From: an uncultured Microcaldota archaeon | GTDB taxonomy: Archaea; Micrarchaeota; Micrarchaeia; Anstonellales; Anstonellaceae | NCBI GenBank assembly: GCA_903923795.1 | Contig: CAIXYX010000013.1 | Span: 1-5,999, forward strand | Length of the DNA: 5,999 nt | Direction of reading: 5' to 3' | Shown: one piece after another, positions 1-5,225 of the stretch | How the letters are laid out: each line of letters starts with the position of its first letter | Position numbering within the stretch: position 1 is the first letter of the stretch | Notes under the pieces: model-generated | Database searches by the model: none | What the model was told of the DNA's origin: nothing | The model's input: only the letters and a program-made list of their open reading frames with translations | Position numbers and translations under genes: made by a program

Positions 1-80
1 CAGAGAAGATTGGAGGACTTCAACAGATAGGCGCGCGAGATACCGCCCGCAGGCGGAGGGAGCGCGCCTGATTGGGGGTT
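1..80 (+). rRNA. Possible 3' end of a 23S rRNA gene (partial, tentative)
   Basis: No reading frame here looks like protein, but the sequence folds strongly. An 8-bp outer stem pairs AGGCGCGC (29-36) with GCGCGCCT (62-69). It encloses a 5-bp stem, CCGCC (43-47) with GGCGG (52-56), closing a CGCA tetraloop. From memory, the order GATAGGC, short internal strand, small tetraloop hairpin, purine-rich strand, closing stem and then CTGATTGG resembles the last helices (H99-H101) of 23S rRNA, where bacterial sequences read GATAGGC ... TACTAATCGG. The match is structural and partial and was not checked by alignment. Another structured RNA or a leader is possible. If it is 23S rRNA, the gene enters from the left and ends near 80-100. 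Confidence 0.33.
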
Positions 81-112
81 ATAGGGGGCCCAAGCCCCCT
101 ATGCTCATTTTT
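81..112 (+). terminator. Hairpin plus T-run, terminator-like
   Basis: ATAGGGGGC (81-89) pairs perfectly with GCCCCCTAT (94-102) around a CCAA loop, and TTTTT follows at 108-112. This fits the end of a transcript running in from the left, just before the TATA box of the first pilin gene. Archaeal termination depends mainly on the U tract, so the hairpin could instead be a processing or end-protection structure. Confidence 0.55.
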
Positions 113-128
113 CTCCATCGCCGAAGCG

Positions 129-137
129 TTTAAAAAT
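129..137 (+). promoter_or_regulatory. TATA box (box A) of first pilin gene
   Basis: TTTAAAAAT lies 51 bp before the TTG start at 180. With the usual spacing of about 26 bp to the transcription start, the mRNA would begin near 155-160 and carry a leader of about 20-25 nt containing the Shine-Dalgarno site. The same element occurs at almost the same distance before the second pilin gene (888-896), and CATAACCCCCGATA is conserved after both (146-159 and 905-918). Confidence 0.7.
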
Positions 138-167
138 ACTGCCCTCATAACCCCCGATAGAACTCTC

Positions 168-176
168 GAGGGTGAT
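168..176 (+). promoter_or_regulatory. Ribosome binding site that decides a TTG start
   Basis: GAGGGTGAT matches the archaeal anti-Shine-Dalgarno with one mismatch (GGAGGTGAT expected). It ends 3 nt before TTG at 180 and 12 nt before ATG at 189. Aligned on the core, the spacing to TTG is about 7 nt, which is normal, while the spacing to ATG would be about 16 nt, which is long. The same nine bases with the same 3-nt gap to TTG occur before the second paralogue. Confidence 0.65.
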
Positions 177-179
177 TAT

Positions 180-761
180 TTGTCACGTATGAAAAAAGGC
201 CAATCGGCCATGGAATATCTAATGACGTACGGATGGGCTCTTTTGGTGATTGTCATAGTCATCGCGGTGCTCATCTACATCAACCCGTTCCGCGCGCCGG
301 AGCAATGCGTTTTCGACCAGGCTGGCTTCCTTTGCAACAAGCCGATCCTGTTCGCGAGTGGCGCGCTCCATGGCACCTTGGTGAACGGCAACCAGAAGGC
401 GATAACAATCATGGGCATCGCCTGCATCAAGGGCCGTGCATCTCCGGACGGTGATATCACTGTTACGGGATTGACCGCTTGGCCTTCTTACACCAAAGCG
501 AACCGAACGCTGGGCTACCAGGAGCAGCTTGACGACATCGGCAACTTCGCGAACGACCTCGGGGCTAACACCACCACCAAATGCGTGGATGTCACCAAGA
601 ACGCAAACGGAGTGGCCCAATTCCCCGCATCCGCCACTATTGCGCTGTCTCCAAACGATGACTTCTCCGGCCGCCTCTATGTAGCCTACAAGTTCTCGAG
701 CGACCCCGCCGGCACAGTGGCCAAAGTCGTGGGCGCGAATCTGGTGACCAAAGCGCAATAA
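180..761 (+). CDS. Pilin-like protein with class III signal peptide (paralogue 1)
   Basis: A 193-residue protein if started at TTG 180, or 190 residues from ATG 189. The N-terminus has a short basic leader ending KKG, then QSAMEYLMTYGWA, then a hydrophobic segment (about residues 18-34). This is an archaeal prepilin-type signal, with expected cleavage between G7 and Q8 and Glu at +5. The mature part begins with a membrane/filament helix and continues as a roughly 150-residue, probably beta-rich, extracellular domain. Its four cysteines (43, 52, 82, 135) are all conserved in the downstream paralogue, which suggests disulfides. Such proteins form pili or remain surface-anchored; the specific role is unknown. 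An open frame extends upstream to 72, but that stretch crosses the terminator-like hairpin, the TATA box and the ribosome binding site, so it is not coding. The gene has its own promoter and a T-rich 3' tract. Confidence 0.85.
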   Translation: MSRMKKGQSAMEYLMTYGWALLVIVIVIAVLIYINPFRAPEQCVFDQAGFLCNKPILFASGALHGTLVNGNQKAITIMGIACIKGRASPDGDITVTGLTAWPSYTKANRTLGYQEQLDDIGNFANDLGANTTTKCVDVTKNANGVAQFPASATIALSPNDDFSGRLYVAYKFSSDPAGTVAKVVGANLVTKAQ

Positions 762-763
762 GC

Positions 764-808
764 CTTTTTCTTTTTAATCATTTTTCTTCTTTTCATTTTT
801 CTTTCCAT
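764..808 (+). terminator. T-rich terminator tract after paralogue 1
   Basis: Directly after the TAA stop come several runs of five or so T residues separated by one to four other bases (TTTTTCTTTTTAATC, then further TTTTTC runs). Archaeal RNA polymerase commonly terminates at such U tracts without a hairpin. With the separate promoter at 888, this suggests that the two pilin genes are mainly transcribed independently. Confidence 0.6.
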
Positions 809-887
809 AGTTTCATCCTTTTCTCATCAGCAAGCAGCATGGCTTCTCGTCGCATCATCCATTTTTCCCCAAACCCCCGCTAATTCG

Positions 888-896
888 TTTAAAAAT
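888..896 (+). promoter_or_regulatory. TATA box (box A) of second pilin gene
   Basis: TTTAAAAAT is identical to the box at 129-137 and lies 53 bp before the TTG start at 941. The following bases, including CATAACCCCCGATA at 905-918, are also conserved, so the duplication included the whole promoter-leader unit. Confidence 0.7.
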
Positions 897-928
897 CCTG
901 CCCCCATAACCCCCGATATAACCTTGAT

Positions 929-937
929 GAGGGTGAT
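929..937 (+). promoter_or_regulatory. Ribosome binding site of second pilin gene
   Basis: GAGGGTGAT is identical to 168-176 and ends 3 nt before TTG at 941. The ATG at 950 would be 12 nt away. The conserved spacing supports TTG as the start in both paralogues. Confidence 0.65.
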
Positions 938-940
938 GCT

Positions 941-1507
941 TTGTCACATATGCGAAAAGGCCAATCGGCCATGGAATATCTAATGACCTATGGCTGGGCT
1001 CTTCTGGTGATAGTCATCGTCATCGGGGTGCTCGTCTACATCAACCCGTTCAAGGCTCCTGAGCAATGCGTTTTCGATCAGGCCGGTTTCCTCTGCGAAA
1101 AGCCGATCCTTATGGCGGGCGGCGCACTCCACGGCACACTGATCAACGGCAACCAGAAGGCGATTACCATCATGGGCATCGCCTGCATCAAGGGCAGAAC
1201 CGCTCCAGACGGCAATTCCGCCGCTTGGCCGAATTATGCAACTTTCAAAAAAGATTTGGGCTATCAAGAGCAGATTGACGACATAGGTAATATGACGGAC
1301 AACGGGGGCAACGCGTTCCACGTCTCCTGCGTGGATGTCACCAAGGGCACGAATGGCGTGGCCATATTCCCCGCCTCTGCCACCATCGTGCTGCACGCCA
1401 ACGATGACTTCTCGGGCCGCCTCTACGTGGCCTACAAGTATTCTGACGACCCTGACAATGCAGTTGCCAAAGTCGTTGCCGCGAATCTGGTGACACGGGC
1501 GCAATAA
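941..1507 (+). CDS. Pilin-like protein with class III signal peptide (paralogue 2)
   Basis: A 188-residue protein from TTG 941 (185 from ATG 950), clearly homologous to the upstream gene along its whole length. The leader ends RKG, with predicted cleavage before Q8 of QSAMEYLMTYGWA and a hydrophobic helix at about 18-34. Shared blocks include EQCVFDQAGFLC (41-52), NGNQKAITIMGIACIKG (69-85), a CVDVTK motif (130-135) and NDDFSGRLYVAYK (154-166). Cysteines 43, 52, 82 and 130 match those of the first copy. Differences cluster at 86-128, where this copy is shorter, probably a surface-exposed variable loop. The likely role is a minor or alternative pilin, or another surface protein handled by a prepilin peptidase. 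No peptidase or assembly ATPase gene is visible in the window, so the machinery must lie elsewhere. Confidence 0.87.
   Translation: MSHMRKGQSAMEYLMTYGWALLVIVIVIGVLVYINPFKAPEQCVFDQAGFLCEKPILMAGGALHGTLINGNQKAITIMGIACIKGRTAPDGNSAAWPNYATFKKDLGYQEQIDDIGNMTDNGGNAFHVSCVDVTKGTNGVAIFPASATIVLHANDDFSGRLYVAYKYSDDPDNAVAKVVAANLVTRAQ
1226..1226 (+). other. Centre of the variable loop that distinguishes the pilin paralogues
   Basis: Between the conserved IACIKGR block and the CVDVTK block, the second copy is five residues shorter than the first, and the sequences differ strongly. The flanking regions stay close to identical. This marks where the two pilins diverged, probably in an exposed loop. Confidence 0.5.
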
Positions 1508-1511
1508 GTTA

Positions 1512-1522
1512 TTTTTTCTTTT
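1512..1522 (+). terminator. T-run after paralogue 2
   Basis: TTTTTTCTTTT begins 5 nt after the TAA stop, as expected for a U-tract archaeal terminator. No strong hairpin precedes it. Confidence 0.55.
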
Positions 1523-1572
1523 GATTTCCATTCAAATCGCGAAATTCGGATATCTAAAATTTGCTTGAAATC

Positions 1573-1639
1573 ACTTACGCCCCAAAGACAGTTCTATGAC
1601 GTGAACTTACCCCCCGTAAGTAACTTACGCCCCGTAAGT
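1573..1639. repeat. Cluster of ACTTAC/GTAAGT inverted repeats
   Basis: ACTTAC occurs at 1573, 1605 and 1623, and its reverse complement GTAAGT at 1616 and 1634. Two 17-bp units, ACTTACCCCCCGTAAGT (1605-1621) and ACTTACGCCCCGTAAGT (1623-1639), are separated by one base. Between them lies the 15-bp palindrome CGTAAGTAACTTACG (1615-1629). A lone half unit, ACTTACGCCCC, starts at 1573. TTTTT follows the last hairpin at 1641. The array occupies the gap between convergent genes, so it may be an operator, a bidirectional 3'-end structure or a remnant of a small mobile repeat. The sequence alone does not decide. Confidence 0.75.
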
Positions 1640-1707
1640 GTTTTTAAGCATGAAACTGAGTTCAGGCGCGTCTATCGAACTATGACCCTCTCTTTTCTCC
1701 CCTCTTC

Positions 1708-2706
1708 TCATTCCCCGGCCAGCTTGTCCATCTCCCCGCTAATCCTCGCGCCCCGCCGCCTCCTGTAATCCATCGTGGCCCCGACCGATACGATCACCAG
1801 CATGACAAGCAGGGCCAGCGTTGTAATCGGGTTGAATCCGAACGAGGGGAATTGGGCCGACAATGCCTGGAAGCTGTCCGCAATGGCAGTCAAATTGAAA
1901 AGCGAATGCAGCACCGTGGCAATGATTACGCCGGGCAAAAAGGCCAGAATCCCGATGCGCCCCCACTTCTGCGATTTCGCCCAGCCAAGAGAAGCGCCCA
2001 GCGAGGCCGAGAAGCAGCCGTGCGCCACGGCGTTCACCACGCTGCGGTAGATGCCAAGGCCCACCCACACGCCGAGTCCGCTCGTGAACGGATCTGTCTT
2101 CGAGGCCAGATAAAACCAGTTCTCCACAAGCGAGAATCCAAGGCCAACCGCGAAACCAAGGTGCAGGCCGTGAAGCGCATCAGAGAATTCATGATGCCCG
2201 TAGAGCGCGAGCAAACCCAGGCCTTTGACGAATTCCTCGATAAAAGGCGCAACAAGCGCTATGGACACTATCGTCATCATCATGGTGCCGGGGCCGAAAA
2301 TGGGCCCGAGGAGAGCCACTTGCATGGTGTTGAGCACAAGCGCGATGACTGCCGCCATGATGCCCCACATAAACATGCCCGCCATGAATCTAAGCGGCAT
2401 CTTCTCGACATATTGGTTGTATATCCACGCCAATACGAAATAGATGAGCGGCATTATGGCCGCGCCCAATAAAGAGACTATGAATATGGGCATGGCATGC
2501 GCAACCGGCAGGCGGCTCTGCAATCCGTTCCAAATAAGACCAGCCATCACCGCCAGCGACGCCAGCTCGATGACCCATGTGAGCGGATGCACCAGAATGT
2601 CGGCCACCCTCTCCAAAACGGCCTGCCCGCGAGGCGGGGCATGAAGAATGTGCGGACCGTGTACTCCTCCTTGTATGCGCCGTCCGAATGGCTGGTGTAT
2701 GCCCAC
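1708..2706 (-). CDS. PrsW-family intramembrane protease, C-terminal half of a frameshifted gene
   Basis: This frame encodes an eight-or-so-helix membrane protein with PrsW hallmarks. In the 332-residue open frame these are EEFVK (157-161, the EExxK motif), FSLVEN (191-196, the FxxxEN motif), H229 in an AHGCFSASLG helix, and HSLFN (267-271). PrsW proteins are membrane-embedded proteases known for site-1 cleavage of anti-sigma factors in bacteria; the archaeal substrates are unknown. The frame opens at GTG 2706, but its first 29 residues (MGIHQPFGRR...) do not look like protein and overlap real coding sequence in the neighbouring frame. Genuine sequence begins about V30, in VLERVADILVHPLTW. Joining it to the upstream frame at about 2620 gives one 510-residue protein from 3239 to 1708. 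The catalytic half is intact; only its own start is lost. Confidence 0.8.
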   Translation of the reverse strand: MGIHQPFGRRIQGGVHGPHILHAPPRGQAVLERVADILVHPLTWVIELASLAVMAGLIWNGLQSRLPVAHAMPIFIVSLLGAAIMPLIYFVLAWIYNQYVEKMPLRFMAGMFMWGIMAAVIALVLNTMQVALLGPIFGPGTMMMTIVSIALVAPFIEEFVKGLGLLALYGHHEFSDALHGLHLGFAVGLGFSLVENWFYLASKTDPFTSGLGVWVGLGIYRSVVNAVAHGCFSASLGASLGWAKSQKWGRIGILAFLPGVIIATVLHSLFNLTAIADSFQALSAQFPSFGFNPITTLALLVMLVIVSVGATMDYRRRRGARISGEMDKLAGE

Positions 2707-3239
2707 TCTGCCAGCATGATGATGATAAAGACTATGGCCACTCCGGCGAGCGGGATGAACACGACCGCCGCGTTTGCAAGGGATTTGCGGCTGTCCTGCT
2801 CATAGCCGCTCCAATCCTCGGTGAGCTTGAAATATCTGCCATGCAGCACGACGTCCCCTTCGGCCACGACCGCGTACTGGGTGGTCTCGCTCGTCTGCCC
2901 GCTGTATTTCGCCTCGAACACCTGGCTGAACCTCCCCGTGGTCTGTGGCTGGAGCACGCCCAAGAGGCGCGCATATTTCCACGTGCCGTTCTCATTGGAG
3001 ATGAGGTGCACCTGCCAGTCCTGGCTCCCGTCATCGGTCACTTCTATATCGGCGGTGTAGCGCACGGTGGTCTCGTCTATCGTGTCGTTCGTGATGACTA
3101 CGCTCGAGGGCAAATCTGCAGCGAAATCGGCCAGCTGCGCGCCGCGGTCGGCCTGCGTCGTGGTGGCCGCGAACAGGAGATGGATTGAGCAGAAGAGGAG
3201 GACAGCCAGGAAAAATGCCGGGGCGGCGGTTGTCCTCAT
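2547..3239 (-). CDS. Signal peptide, ectodomain and membrane anchor: N-terminal half of the frameshifted PrsW-type protein
   Basis: ATG at 3239 overlaps the TGA of the upstream ATPase gene (ATGA, 3236-3239), so the two are translationally coupled. The frame encodes 230 residues. Residues 1-25 are a hydrophobic signal segment. Residues 45-145 are a polar, probably beta-sheet ectodomain (for example VRYTADIEV and WKYARLLGV). Residues 155-178 are a transmembrane helix, and EEYTVRTFFMPRLAGRP (191-207) is an apparently cytosolic connector. After P207 the frame turns into Trp/Arg/Ser-rich junk (FWRGWPTFWCIRSHGSSSWRRWR), whereas the -1 frame continues as VLERVADILVHP. The real product is therefore an ectodomain fused to PrsW. 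The ectodomain family is not recognised; it may sense or present substrates outside the membrane. Open sequence upstream to 3383 is the antisense-like shadow of the ATPase gene. Confidence 0.72.
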   Translation of the reverse strand: MRTTAAPAFFLAVLLFCSIHLLFAATTTQADRGAQLADFAADLPSSVVITNDTIDETTVRYTADIEVTDDGSQDWQVHLISNENGTWKYARLLGVLQPQTTGRFSQVFEAKYSGQTSETTQYAVVAEGDVVLHGRYFKLTEDWSGYEQDSRKSLANAAVVFIPLAGVAIVFIIIMLAEWAYTSHSDGAYKEEYTVRTFFMPRLAGRPFWRGWPTFWCIRSHGSSSWRRWR

Positions 3240-5017
3240 TGGACCCAGCCCCTGTCCTTGAGCCATTTCTTGATTGTCTCCGAGATGCTGACGAATGCGA
3301 TGCCGAGCGCATAGACGAAGTCGGGGAAAGGCACGAACAGGGCGAATGTCTTTATCGAGTCGGCGAAAATCTTGTACCACCACGTGCTGCGCCGCTTGAT
3401 GACATCCAAAAGGGTCTTGAACGAATCCTTCTCCGACTGGCCCAGCTTGCTCTCGGTGAGTTTTATGTGCTCCTTGCCGTCCACAATGGATTTCTCCTCG
3501 ACCTGGCCTATCTGCTTCTTGGCCTGGTCATACCATGGGGGGAGGGTGGATTTCTTCTTGCGCACGGCCGTGAAGAAATCCCCCGAGGTTATCTCGCGCT
3601 GCTTGCCTGTTTTGAAAGCCTCGCGCCAAGGTATGGCGGCCGCCTCGTCGGTGACAGCCTTCAAATCTGCGGAAGAATATCCCCACGTGGCGAACGAGAG
3701 GCGGTTGTAGGGTATGTTTTTCTTAATCGGCAGCTTTCGCACCTGCAATTTGAGAATCTCGCGCCGGCTCACGCTGTCGGGCTCGGGCACGTAAATCGTT
3801 TTCGAGAAACGTCCCGAACGCCGCAGGGCCGGGTCCACGTCCCACGGCGCGTTCGTCGCGCCGATGACGAGCACGTTGGCGTTGTTGGCCTCCACGCCGT
3901 CCAATTCGTAGAGCAATTGGTTGACGGCCATCTTCATGTACTGGTTGGTGCCACTCATCTCGTCGCGCCGGCCGCCCATGGCTTCCACTTCGTCGAAGAA
4001 TATGATGCATGGCGCGTTCTTTCGTCCCGTCTCGAATATGGCGTGCAAATTCTTCTCTGTGCCGCCCACATAAGGGTCCAAAATGTCCGATGTCTTTGCA
4101 TTGATGAATGCGGAGGCGCATTCGCCGGCAGTCGCCTTGACTAAGAAAGTCTTCCCGCAGCCGGGGGGGCCGTAGAGCATTACGCCGCCGCCTCCGAGCT
4201 TGCCGTATTTCTTGGCCAATTCGGGATTTACAAGAGGATAGATGGCCGCCTCTCTAATCTCCTCCTTGAACTGCGTCATGCCGGCGACATCTTTGAAATT
4301 CATGTTCGGCTTTGACATCAGTTTGATGGGGTTGACAGTCGGGCCGCCCTGCTGTCCGCCTGCGCCGGGGGAGCCCGAGCCGGCCGACGCATCCGGCCCG
4401 CCCACCGCTCCGGGGCTTGGTGGCGTGTAGCCCGAATCTTTCTTCGCCTTCGCTATTTCGAGGTGATTTTTCGCCTCTGTCATGGCGGGATTCAATTTGA
4501 GCGCCTGCTCATAATCCGCGATGGCCTTCTCCAAATTATTCATGTAGTCGTACGCCAAGCCCCTGATGTGATATGCCTCGGCGAATTCGGGATTGAGCGC
4601 AATCACCTGCGTGAAATCGTCAGTCGCCTTCTCGTAATCCTGAAGACAGGCGTAAGCCAGCCCCCGATTATAGAACGCCTTGAGATATTTCTTGTTGAAG
4701 CCGAGCGCCTTGTCGTAATCGACGATGGAATTCTGGAAATCCTGTTTTCTGTAATAAGCGTCTCCTCTGTTATTGTAGATGACCGGATTCTTGGGGTCCA
4801 GTTCGGCCGACTTGCTGTAGTCGGAAATGGATTTGTCGAAATTCTTGAGGTTGTAATACGAGAGACCTCTGTTGAAGTAGGCTTCGCTGAATGTTGGGTT
4901 GAGTATTATGGCCATATTGTAACTCTCGATGGCCTTGTCGTATTCTCCTGCCTCGAAGAGGTTGTTGCCCTTATGGTAATACGTGCGGGCATCCGTCGGG
5001 CTGGGCTTGTCGGTCAT
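3236..5017 (-). CDS. TPR-repeat AAA+ ATPase with hydrophobic C-terminus
   Basis: A 593-residue protein with a clear order of domains. Five uninterrupted 34-residue TPR units occupy about 10-179, with typical AYxxRGLAY and YxxAI/L...LNP positions, and a partial sixth helix follows. A Gly/Pro/Ser-rich linker runs from 196 to 228. An AAA+ module spans about 240-490, with Walker A GPPGCGKT (283-290), Walker B IIFFDE (338-343), sensor-1 N389 in GATNAP, and arginine fingers in RRSGRF (399-404). The module resembles the Vps4/CDC48/FtsH-type AAA clade, and TLPPWYDQAKKQ (491-502) recalls the post-AAA segment of Vps4-like proteins. A hydrophobic stretch at about 555-578 may anchor the C-terminus in or on the membrane. 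It is the first gene of an operon with the PrsW-type protease. TPRs probably recruit partners or substrates while the AAA ring remodels them; the actual substrate is unknown. All core ATPase residues are present. Confidence 0.9.
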   Translation of the reverse strand: MTDKPSPTDARTYYHKGNNLFEAGEYDKAIESYNMAIILNPTFSEAYFNRGLSYYNLKNFDKSISDYSKSAELDPKNPVIYNNRGDAYYRKQDFQNSIVDYDKALGFNKKYLKAFYNRGLAYACLQDYEKATDDFTQVIALNPEFAEAYHIRGLAYDYMNNLEKAIADYEQALKLNPAMTEAKNHLEIAKAKKDSGYTPPSPGAVGGPDASAGSGSPGAGGQQGGPTVNPIKLMSKPNMNFKDVAGMTQFKEEIREAAIYPLVNPELAKKYGKLGGGGVMLYGPPGCGKTFLVKATAGECASAFINAKTSDILDPYVGGTEKNLHAIFETGRKNAPCIIFFDEVEAMGGRRDEMSGTNQYMKMAVNQLLYELDGVEANNANVLVIGATNAPWDVDPALRRSGRFSKTIYVPEPDSVSRREILKLQVRKLPIKKNIPYNRLSFATWGYSSADLKAVTDEAAAIPWREAFKTGKQREITSGDFFTAVRKKKSTLPPWYDQAKKQIGQVEEKSIVDGKEHIKLTESKLGQSEKDSFKTLLDVIKRRSTWWYKIFADSIKTFALFVPFPDFVYALGIAFVSISETIKKWLKDRGWVQ

Positions 5018-5064
5018 AGGTGGTCCCCTATATGGCTTTCCTCGGCGTAGAAACTGCTGTTTTG

Positions 5065-5073
5065 TTTAAAAGG
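5065..5073 (-). promoter_or_regulatory. TATA box of the AAA-PrsW operon
   Basis: On the minus strand the sequence reads CCTTTTAAA, centred about 51 bp before the ATG at 5017. That is the same TATA-to-start distance as in the two pilin genes, implying a transcription start near 5040 and a leader of about 25 nt. No strong Shine-Dalgarno is seen; the leader has only AGGGGACC, ending five bases before the ATG. Confidence 0.6.
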
Positions 5074-5080
5074 CTTTGCG

Positions 5081-5196
5081 AGTGTGGGAATTTCATATCT
5101 TTTAGAGACTGGGCAAGAGTGAGTCATCTCAATTTGTCACCCGCAATGACTTGGGGGCCACCGGAAGACCACCGGAAACCTACCCCTTCCAAATCC
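5081..5196. other. Intergenic region, possible left end of the tnpB element
   Basis: No gene is evident between the divergent ATPase and tnpB promoters. The stretch contains an inverted repeat, AGTCAT (5122-5127) with ATGACT (5146-5151), and a 9-bp direct repeat CCACCGGAA at 5158 and 5169 (period 11). IS200/IS605 elements carry subterminal hairpins rather than classical inverted ends, so the left end could lie here. The exact boundary cannot be fixed. Confidence 0.3.
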
Positions 5197-5209
5197 AGAT
5201 ATAATATCT
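5197..5209 (+). promoter_or_regulatory. Palindromic TATA box of tnpB
   Basis: AGATATAATATCT is a perfect 6+1+6 palindrome, centred 23 bp before the ATG at 5226. That puts the expected transcription start at or within a few bases of the start codon, so the mRNA is probably leaderless. No Shine-Dalgarno precedes the ATG, which agrees. A symmetric box could also drive weak transcription on the other strand. Confidence 0.55.
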
Positions 5210-5225
5210 CAGTCATATCTATCTT

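Noticed and set aside
72..179. N-terminal extension of the first pilin gene back to 72
   Set aside because: The stretch contains a terminator-like hairpin, T-run, TATA box and Shine-Dalgarno, and the second paralogue has no matching extension.
219..758. Long minus-strand frame opposite the first pilin (and a similar one at 980-1531)
   Set aside because: Both mirror real coding sequence, have His/Asp/Val/Arg-rich compositions typical of antisense shadows, and lack promoters.
1573..1639. CRISPR-like array
   Set aside because: Repeats are too short, spacers are 0-26 bases and irregular, and no cas genes are present.
1565..1768. Short + strand frame through the palindrome array, with an internal ATG at 1682 giving a 28-residue peptide
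   Set aside because: It runs into the 3' end of the protease gene, has low-complexity Ser/Leu/Pro content and no ribosome binding site. The TATA-like TTTTTAAG at 1641 is not enough.
1852..2472. 206-residue + strand frame opposite the PrsW gene
   Set aside because: Extremely Arg/His/Glu-rich and antisense to clear membrane-protein coding with PrsW motifs.
2600..2640. Programmed -1 ribosomal frameshifting as the main explanation
   Set aside because: No canonical slippery heptamer in the needed phase and no obvious stimulatory structure identified; kept only as a secondary possibility.
3240..3383. Upstream extension of the ectodomain gene to 3383
   Set aside because: It lies inside the ATPase coding region in another frame and is Arg-rich; the ATGA overlap and the signal peptide fix the start at 3239.
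3185..4144. 319-residue + strand frame opposite the AAA+ gene, and 4463-5050 opposite the TPR region
   Set aside because: The minus strand shows unmistakable Walker and TPR motifs; these + frames echo the repeat pattern of the antisense strand and have no recognisable domains.
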